From Leptasterias polaris (Eukaryota > Echinodermata > Asteroidea > Forcipulatida > Asteriidae), in the NCBI GenBank assembly GCA_037783415.1, contig JAZGTN010000009.1:10106001-10170000 (forward strand): DNA of 64,000 nt, written 5' to 3'. Below the pieces are notes generated by a model. The model worked only from the letters and a program-made list of their open reading frames with translations, did no database searches and was not told where the DNA came from. The translations under genes were made by a program, and so were the position numbers. This document shows positions 58,015-64,000 of the stretch, one piece after another. Position 1 is the stretch's first letter. Each line of letters begins with the position of its first letter.

Positions 58015-58272
58015 AGTACAACCAAGTAAACATCCGGGAACAATTAAAGTTAACTTGCGAGTATAACCAAGTATGCCTTGCAAGTACAACCAAGTAAACA
58101 TCCGGGAACGTTTAAGTGAACTTGCGAGTACAACCAAGTAAACATCCGGGAACGTTTAAGTGAACTTGCGAGTACAACCAAGTAAACATCCGGGAACAAT
58201 TAAGTTAACTTGCGAGTATAACCAAGTATATGCCTTGCGAGTACAACCAAGTAAACATCCGGGAATAATTAA

Positions 58273-58640
58273 CCTTTGAGTGCAAGTTACGTAATCATTC
58301 AAGTCATTAAATGAAGACTACTACAAACGATACCAGTCATGGAAATCGTATTACACCAGGGGTATGAAGCTGTATTAACATCTTTCTCAAGCCTATTACC
58401 CCTCAGAGGGACTAGACACTATATGCTTATTCCTTATAAAACATGGAATATGCTTGCTCTTTAGCCCCTCCAGCTCTTCTTTTGATTGGTTGTTGCTGAT
58501 CAGAAAAACCTATGACCTAAAATATACACAGACCCTGATGGCTCCCCCTGTATTGGCCAGGCTATTTTGTGGTGTATGCAAGCTACCCTAGCTAGGGTTA
58601 ATAGGTTGATTGTTTTGTTTTTAATATATTTCACTATTGC
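58273..58640. other. Intergenic stretch, nothing recognised
   Basis: No convincing frame, RNA gene or repeat boundary seen. Confidence 0.5.
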
Positions 58641-58648
58641 AATGTTTC

Positions 58649-58674
58649 AATAATAATAATAATAATAATAATAA
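58649..58674. repeat. AAT microsatellite with dispersed-repeat tail
   Basis: About eight AAT units are followed by aaccagttctatagcgcatt and, after a short gap, aatgcgctttaca (to about 58722). The gcgcatt/aatgcgc segments can form a hairpin. This microsatellite-plus-hairpin arrangement is typical of a dispersed repeat's 3' end; the family is not identified. Confidence 0.6.
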
Positions 58675-58739
58675 CCAGTTCTATAGCGCATTTCACAATA
58701 ACGTCTCAATGCGCTTTACATTGAGCTTAACCAAAATAT

Positions 58740-59350
58740 ACAAATATTATATAAGTTACCATTTTTGTTTTGACTAATAAAAATTTATACAACTGAAATT
58801 TGATTGGTTCACTTGAATTGTAAAAATGTGTGCATTCCAGATTGCTTTTATTATAATGTAATTGACTTGGGCCTACACACATAAAAAACACACACCAATG
58901 TTCGATTGTTTTGTAAAAGACGAACTATTTTTTTAGATTTGTTGTCTTTGTTGCATTGGGGCAAATTAAACAATATATTGGCATTCTTGACTTATATACA
59001 ACGTAGAAGTCACCATGCAACAAGCAGCACTGTTTGGGGCTGTTTAAAAAAATGTTTTTATGTTAAATTTTCATAAACACGATCATTGAAAAATAGTTCA
59101 TTGCAAAAGACCATTTTCACATTTTGGTCAGATTCCCTGCCTGTAGACTGCAATTTCAGACCTAAAAATAATTGTTTTAAAACGGCACCAGACTATTTTT
59201 TCCCCCATGTTGGTCTGATTGCATCAGGAATTTGCTCTGGATAAAGGGCTTTTGTGTGAAGTTAAATCTTTGATACCTTTTTAATAGAACCTACAGAATT
59301 AGAAGTAATTATAGGGAGTTGGGGTTTATATTTTTTGTTTAATTTTTTTA
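58740..59350. other. Intergenic stretch, nothing recognised
   Basis: AT-rich, with no supported gene. Short frames here lack any domain or splice context. Confidence 0.5.
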
Positions 59351-59357
59351 GGTGGAT

Positions 59358-59382
59358 GGGGGGGGGGGGGGGGGGGGGGGGG
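59358..59382. repeat. Poly-G tract, about 25 bases
   Basis: An uninterrupted run of G. The length is likely unreliable in sequencing. It may form a G-quadruplex. Confidence 0.85.
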
Positions 59383-60360
59383 TAAGATTTCAACGAAAAC
59401 AGACAAGGGGAACAGTGGGGGCGATAATGTTAGTATTTGAGTATAAAGAGCAATGGCCTATGATGAGAAACAGTTAATGGTAAAAAGAAAAAGAGAGATT
59501 AAAACTTTACAACAACATTTTAATAAGTTTGCTCCAAGTAGGATAGGGCGCCCTCCCGTTGCACAACTTGCTGCACATGCGTAGTGGATACCCGGAACAC
59601 ACTGTGAACAATCATTGATGTATGTCGTCTGCTTACTACTGTGTACGTTCGGTCTTCAAATTAAAATGTTTTCATCACAAAACTCTGGTAAGTACAGATT
59701 TTTCTGTTCAGTTTTTACTTTGTACATTATGGAAATGGTTTATAGGTCTTTTGGAGTTTATATATTTGTTAAAATTGTATAAAGGACAGCCTTTGGAAGC
59801 AAGTTTTGTCGTGACACTGCCTCTGCAGTCCGATCTATCTAGATCATGAGATTCTACTTTCTAGTTAGTCGTTATACCGTAACTATACATCTAGATAGTG
59901 TTTACTGTTGTTTAGTTTACCCGCCATCCCTCCCGTCTCCACACAGCGGAGAGAGACAGACAGAGCGTCTTCCGTTGACACGATTCTGTGAGAGGTAGAA
60001 ATGTCACACACTCTACGAGTACGTAGTCGTTGCTGTTTAGTGTTTGTGGTGTTTACTGCAGAGTACAAGCACAATTTTTAACTTTTATTATCATGAGTTT
60101 CGTTAATTGAAATAGTTCAATGTCTCTGCTTTGTTACATGCCACAAACAAACTCACAGTCTCTCTACTTGAGTCACGTCACACGACAGTCCAGAGATATA
60201 GATCAAGTGAGGTGACACAGCTGACAGTGACAGTGATGATAGTGTGTATTATTGTGTATGCAACCATCTGACCACTGAAGTCCCAACTACAAACTAGTTA
60301 ATGCCAAACCTGTGCAAGCTCGGTCAGTGTTTTTGACCAGTTCCACAACAACACGGCGTG
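59383..60360. other. Intergenic stretch, no supported gene
   Basis: Short frames on both strands (for example at 59622-59849 and 59883-60074) lack start context, domains or codon bias. Nothing else recognised. Confidence 0.5.
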
Positions 60361-60447
60361 GTCACAGTGGTCCAGTGGTTAGACTGCAGGACTTGCAATC
60401 ACCAGGATCACCAGGCTGTAGGTTCCAGTCCTACCAGGCTAACCACT
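60361..60447 (+). other. tRNA-like sequence with A and B boxes (possible SINE head)
   Basis: TGGTCCAGTGG at 60368-60378 fits the A box and GGTTCCAGTCC at 60421-60431 fits the B box. The T arm GTAGG-TTCCAGT-CCTAC folds perfectly. The anticodon arm is weak, the acceptor ends do not pair, and atcaccagg is duplicated in the middle, so it is not a working tRNA. A tRNA-derived SINE head or an old tRNA pseudogene is most likely. Confidence 0.5.
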
Positions 60448-60659
60448 GATTTCACAATGACTAGAATAAATTTTGTAATCTAGTCTTACTGAATCACAAT
60501 TTATTGATTTGTGCAACTCATAATCATCTAGACGTTTAAGGACGTCAGTGTTCGATGCAAGGGAGGAGTCCAACGTGGGCTAGACATTAAACCAATGTTT
60601 GTATGAGTGAGATTGGCTGTTGCCAGCTTGACATTTATATCCCCTGATGGGAGTTTGCC

Positions 60660-61050
60660 GAGTTCCCTTGACAGGAATACAAACAAACAAACCATATCAT
60701 AACAAGCCCATCTTGACCAGAGTTGTAGTCGTCGAGACTGGTCTTGGTCTGGCGTCTCAAGACAAAATTTGTTGTGGTCTTGGTCTCGAGCATGCATGAT
60801 CCCGAACTTTCTGGTCTTGGTCTTGGTCTTGGTCTCAGACCTCACTGTCTTGGTCTTGGACGTTGGACCTCAATTTGGCTCAAGACCAATAAAAAAAAAC
60901 ATGCAATTTGATTTCAAGCAAAATAGCTTTGCACTGTAATTTTTTTTAAACAAAATCCTGCAATAATGCGTGCGTTGTTTTATTCACAACAAATTTGATA
61001 CTGCAACTAACTCACTCAATGTACTGTATGTGAGGGCAATCTTTGCACAA
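60660..61050. repeat. Dispersed repeat, copy 2
   Basis: Matches 56005-56369 at an offset of about 4655, with small indels (for example an extra ttttaaacaaaatcc near 60943). Here the sequence before it is unrelated to tRNA, so the shared start marks the true repeat edge and confirms the array break at 56005. Confidence 0.78.
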
Positions 61051-61089
61051 GTTTGTTTTCATAAAAGTTCTCAAAAACAAATCGCAAAT

Positions 61090-61754
61090 GACCTTGATTT
61101 TGTTTCCATCAATTCTATTCCAAAAGAATCGTTCCATAGAATCTCAATGTGTTCACAGAATATGTGGTGCATGCAAATGGCAGAAAAATGATCTGGTAAT
61201 AATACTGTAATGCAAGTCTGGTCATGTGCATTTATTTATTTATTTCTCTTTTGATAGGACATTGGATTTCACCTGGCACGCCTATTGCCACCTTAATAAG
61301 AGTTTTAACGATTTTTCCTGAATGAATTTTGACAGATGTTGAGCTGTTTCAAAACGAAAAGCTTACAAAACTTTTGTATATATGACATGGACAATGCACA
61401 ATATTCAAATGTTAATGGCTGATGGACAAGTGTTGAGATCCCAACAATTAATTTTTATGTTTAAATTTACTGCTTAATATTTGCAGATTTGTATGCATGC
61501 AGTACCTTAATGACTGCTCTTGACTTTCTCAAAATGTATAAAAATAGCTATTTCAAATACAAATCAAACTTTTGGGGTCAGATTAGCCAGAAACTGGACC
61601 GAGCCCGATCTGATTGATAAATCAATGTATTTAGAAATTTACTTCTTTGTTTGGAAACTTCAGTTTGTTTTCACTGTATGAAAGTTTTAATCAAATTAGA
61701 TGGTTGTATAAAATTGGGTTAAGAACTCAGTGAAGCCACAGGTGCACTCAGTGC
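61090..61754. other. Intergenic stretch, no supported gene
   Basis: A frame from about 61088 (MTLILF...) could be read into a gtaata donor-like site near 61197, but it has no recognisable domain and no acceptor. I do not call it a gene. Confidence 0.45.
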
Positions 61755-62164
61755 TTAAAGGCACAGTACACGTTTGGTAATGACTCTGAAAATTAATGGC
61801 AATAAAAACTTACTTGGTAAGAAGTACAGCAGCTTTGGGTAGTACAATGAATTTTGAGAAACTTTTAACTTATACGGTTATGGAAAAATACTACGGTTAT
61901 GGAAAAATATATCACTTTTTATTCCCCAAAATTTGAATCTGAGAAGTGTTTCTGTCAGAAACGCTTCTCAGACTGTGTATTCCTATGGGGAATATTCTTC
62001 CTGCGTGGAAATATTCGCTTCGGTTTTTCGGTGATATCTCAAAAACGCGACCACCTTTTGAAGTGAAATTTTCACAGGTTAGTTTTATTGTATGTACCTA
62101 CATTTATATAGGATTTAAACACAATCAGTAGGCTCCAATTACCAAACGTATGCAGCACCTTTAA
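61755..62164. mobile_element. TTAA-flanked MITE, 410 bp
   Basis: It starts TTAAAGGCACAGTACACG and ends, reverse-complemented, TTAAAGGTGCTGCATACG; the first 27 bases of the ends agree at about 22 positions. TTAA at both outer edges suggests piggyBac-type integration. Inside is a strong hairpin (61939-61971, CTGAGAAGTGTTTCTG with its one-mismatch complement), extended by attcccc/ggggaat. There is no transposase. Similar TTAA-bounded repeats are, to my knowledge, common in echinoderm genomes. Confidence 0.7.
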
Positions 62165-62238
62165 TCATTACTGCAACTGCCTGCATTAAGATTTCCATTT
62201 TTCTAAAAGTTGCTTTTTATATACATCTTTTTCCACAG

Positions 62239-62332
62239 AATATTCTCAGTCCTTGTGCAGAAACTTCCTGTAAAGAGATTCCTAGAATGGAGATTCATCA
62301 GTTTAAACAAAACTAATTTTTTGGACGTTCTG
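62239..62332 (+). other. Exon-like segment, copy 1
   Basis: Preceded by a pyrimidine-rich tract and acceptor (ctttttccacag) and followed by a donor (ctg|gtgagt). In the frame that is open in copy 2 it reads NILSPCAETSCKEIPRMEIH and then meets a stop, because of extra bases (aaac...) near its end. It may be a decayed exon or part of a repeat. No homology recognised. Confidence 0.35.
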
Positions 62333-62439
62333 GTGAGTTGAAAGGATGATCTAAATAATATAACATGCAAAACTTTTTTTTAATCACTATCTTTGATCAA
62401 AATTGAACACCCATTTTTGCTCTAATGAACCTGAATCCT

Positions 62440-62665
62440 ATCCTATCCTATGACGTGTCCTCTTACCCCTCTGGATTCTACAAGTCCTCTTATCCCCCCC
62501 TCCCCCCCCCCCTGGATCCTACGACTTGTCGTCTCACCCCCCTACATGTATGATCCTATGACCTGTCCTCTTACCCCTCTGGATCCTATGACATGTCCTC
62601 TTTAACCCCTCCCCTGGATCCTATGACCTGTCCTCTTACCCCTCTGGATTCTACAAGTCCTCTTA

Positions 62666-62703
<38 letters not shown>

Positions 62704-63816
62704 ATCCTACGACTTGTCGTCTCACCCCCTACATGTATGATCCTATGACCTGTCCTCTTATGAAAGGATGATCTAAATAATCTATAACATGCAAAACTTT
62801 TTTTAATCACTATCTTTGATCAAAATTGAACACCCAATTTTGCTCTTAATGAACCTTGCAGTCCACCCCATACATGCCCCTTATTGTATTTCTACCATCC
62901 CATTTTTCTAAAGGTTGCTTTTTATGTACATCTTTTTCCACAGAATAGTCTCAGTCCTTGTGCAGAAACTTCCTGTAAAGAGATTCCTAGAATGGAGATT
63001 CATCAGTTTCAACTAATTTGTCTGGTGAGTTGAAAGGATGATCTAAATATTATCTATAACATGCAAAACTTTGTTTATCTTTGATCTTTGATCAAAATTG
63101 AACACCCATTTTTGATCTTATGAACCTGAATCCTATGACCTGTCCTCTTACCCCTCTGGATCCTATGACATGTCCTCTTAACCCCTCCCCTGGATCCTAT
63201 GACCTGTCCTCTCACCCCTCTGGATTCTACAAGTCCTCAATTTTGATCCTACTGCTTGTCGTCTCACCCCCTACATATGTATGATCCTATAACCTGTCCT
63301 CTTATCCCCCCATGATCATATGACTTGTCCTCTTTCCCACCCCACTGGATACTGTGACCTGGAGTCTTACCTCCATGATCCTATGACCTGTCCTTCCCCC
63401 CACCCCCACATGATACTATGACCTGTCCTCTTACCCCACTGGATTCTATGACCTTTCCTCTTTACACCCCCCCCCCCCCCCCCCCGGGATCCTATGACCT
63501 TTTTGTCTTACTTCCCCCATTGATCCAATATCCTGTTACCCCCAGACCCTATGACCTGTCCTCTTACCACCCCCATGATTATATGACCTGTCCTCTCACC
63601 CCCTGGATCCTATGGCCTGTCCTCTTAACCCCCTAGATCATATGACCTGTCCTCTTACCCCCCCCCCCATGATCCTATGACCTGTCCTTGACCCCCCACC
63701 AATGATCCTGTGACCTGTCCTCTTACCCCCATGACCCCATGACCTGTCCTCTTATACCCCCATGATCCTATGACATGTCCTCTTACCCCCCCATGATCTT
63801 ATGACATGTCCTCTTA

Positions 63817-63847
<31 letters not shown>

Positions 63848-64000
63848 ATCCTAGTTAGTGTCCTCTTACCCCCTGGATCTTATCACATGTCATCTTACCC
63901 CTCTGGACCCTATGACGTATCCTTTAACCCCTCTGGATCCTATGACTTGTCTTCTTAACCCCCCCCCCCCCCCCCGGATCCTATGACATGTCCTCTTAAC
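62440..64000. repeat. C-rich minisatellite with long poly-C runs
   Basis: The unit is roughly gatcctatgacctgtcctct followed by tacccccc, about 28 bases, repeated irregularly to the window end and interrupted by the second exon-like segment (about 62762-63125). C runs reach about 30 bases (near 62668-62701, 63811-63843). Frames through it are repeat translations. Run lengths in the assembly are probably unreliable. Confidence 0.85.
62944..63024 (+). other. Exon-like segment, copy 2
   Basis: 81 bases (27 open codons, NSLSPCAETSCKEIPRMEIH and seven more) between acceptor ctttttccacag and donor gtgagt. It is a duplicate of 62239-62332 with flanking intron-like sequence also duplicated on both sides (62190-62420 and 62901-63110). 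Phase 0 at both ends. This could be an exon of a gene extending beyond the window, or a transcribed repeat. Confidence 0.4.

Larger units (their letters stand above)
57072..58272. repeat. 44-base minisatellite split by a DNA transposon
   Basis: The unit is about 44 bases: gagtacaaccaagtaaacat, then ccgggaacaattaagttaac, then ttgc. Shorter units lack the middle part. It runs 57072-57288 and 58015-58272, the two halves separated by the P-like element. Left-edge units are more diverged than the central ones, as is usual in minisatellites. Confidence 0.85.

Noticed and set aside
60361..60447. Functional tRNA gene
   Set aside because: Good A and B boxes and T arm, but unpaired acceptor ends, a weak anticodon arm and an internal duplication; listed as tRNA-like only.
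60528..60845. 105-codon minus-strand frame rich in KTKTKT
   Set aside because: Translation of the tggtcttggtct repeat; also partly present in the copy at 55902-56138.
61946..62131. 61-codon frame in the TTAA MITE
   Set aside because: Lies wholly inside the non-coding MITE and its hairpin.
62586..63636. Frames encoding poly-Gly or Pro-rich peptides
   Set aside because: Direct translations of the C-rich minisatellite.

Overview
The window is eukaryotic nuclear DNA, most likely from a marine invertebrate deuterostome; an echinoderm is my best guess. The reasons are the mix of mobile elements (a split-direct-repeat tyrosine-recombinase retrotransposon, a P-like DNA element, a TTAA-flanked MITE), the serine tRNAs with polymerase III signals, and long simple-sequence tracts. 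The species assignment is inference. Almost none of the open reading frames are real host genes.

Bases 1-56006 are one huge head-to-tail array of serine tRNA genes, all on the minus strand. By hand count there are 281 copies at steps of about 157 or 177 bases: about 170 with anticodon AGA, 100 with TGA, 8 with AAA, 1 with TTA, and 2 truncated at an edge. Each unit is an 82-base class II tRNA with A and B boxes, an upstream spacer of one of two types (S1 about 95 bases, S2 about 75 bases), and a T-run terminator just downstream. Groups of units are duplicated as nested higher-order repeats with periods of about 712, 1190, 1247, 1378, 2134, 2473, 2604 and 7225 bases.

Three retroelement insertions interrupt the array, all in the opposite orientation to the tRNAs. 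A 5'-truncated LINE lies at 9920-11098, with a copy at 17145-18323 made by the 7225-base duplication. A nearly complete DIRS/PAT/Ngaro-class element lies at 47495-52486. It has gag with a zinc knuckle, RT-RNase H with two in-frame stops, a methyltransferase-like segment and an intact-looking tyrosine recombinase, inside repeats ordered A1...B1-A2-B2. It joins the array 4-6 bases upstream of a tRNA, without target duplication.

The array breaks off inside a tRNA at 56006. Beyond it is ordinary repeat-rich intergenic DNA: a dispersed repeat present twice (56005 and 60660), a 44-base minisatellite split by a 726-base P-like element with 31-base inverted repeats, an 8-base target duplication and a THAP-like first exon, an AAT microsatellite, a G run, a tRNA-like sequence with A and B boxes, a 410-base TTAA MITE, a duplicated exon-like segment with splice signals, and a C-rich minisatellite running to the window end. 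No complete host protein-coding gene was found.
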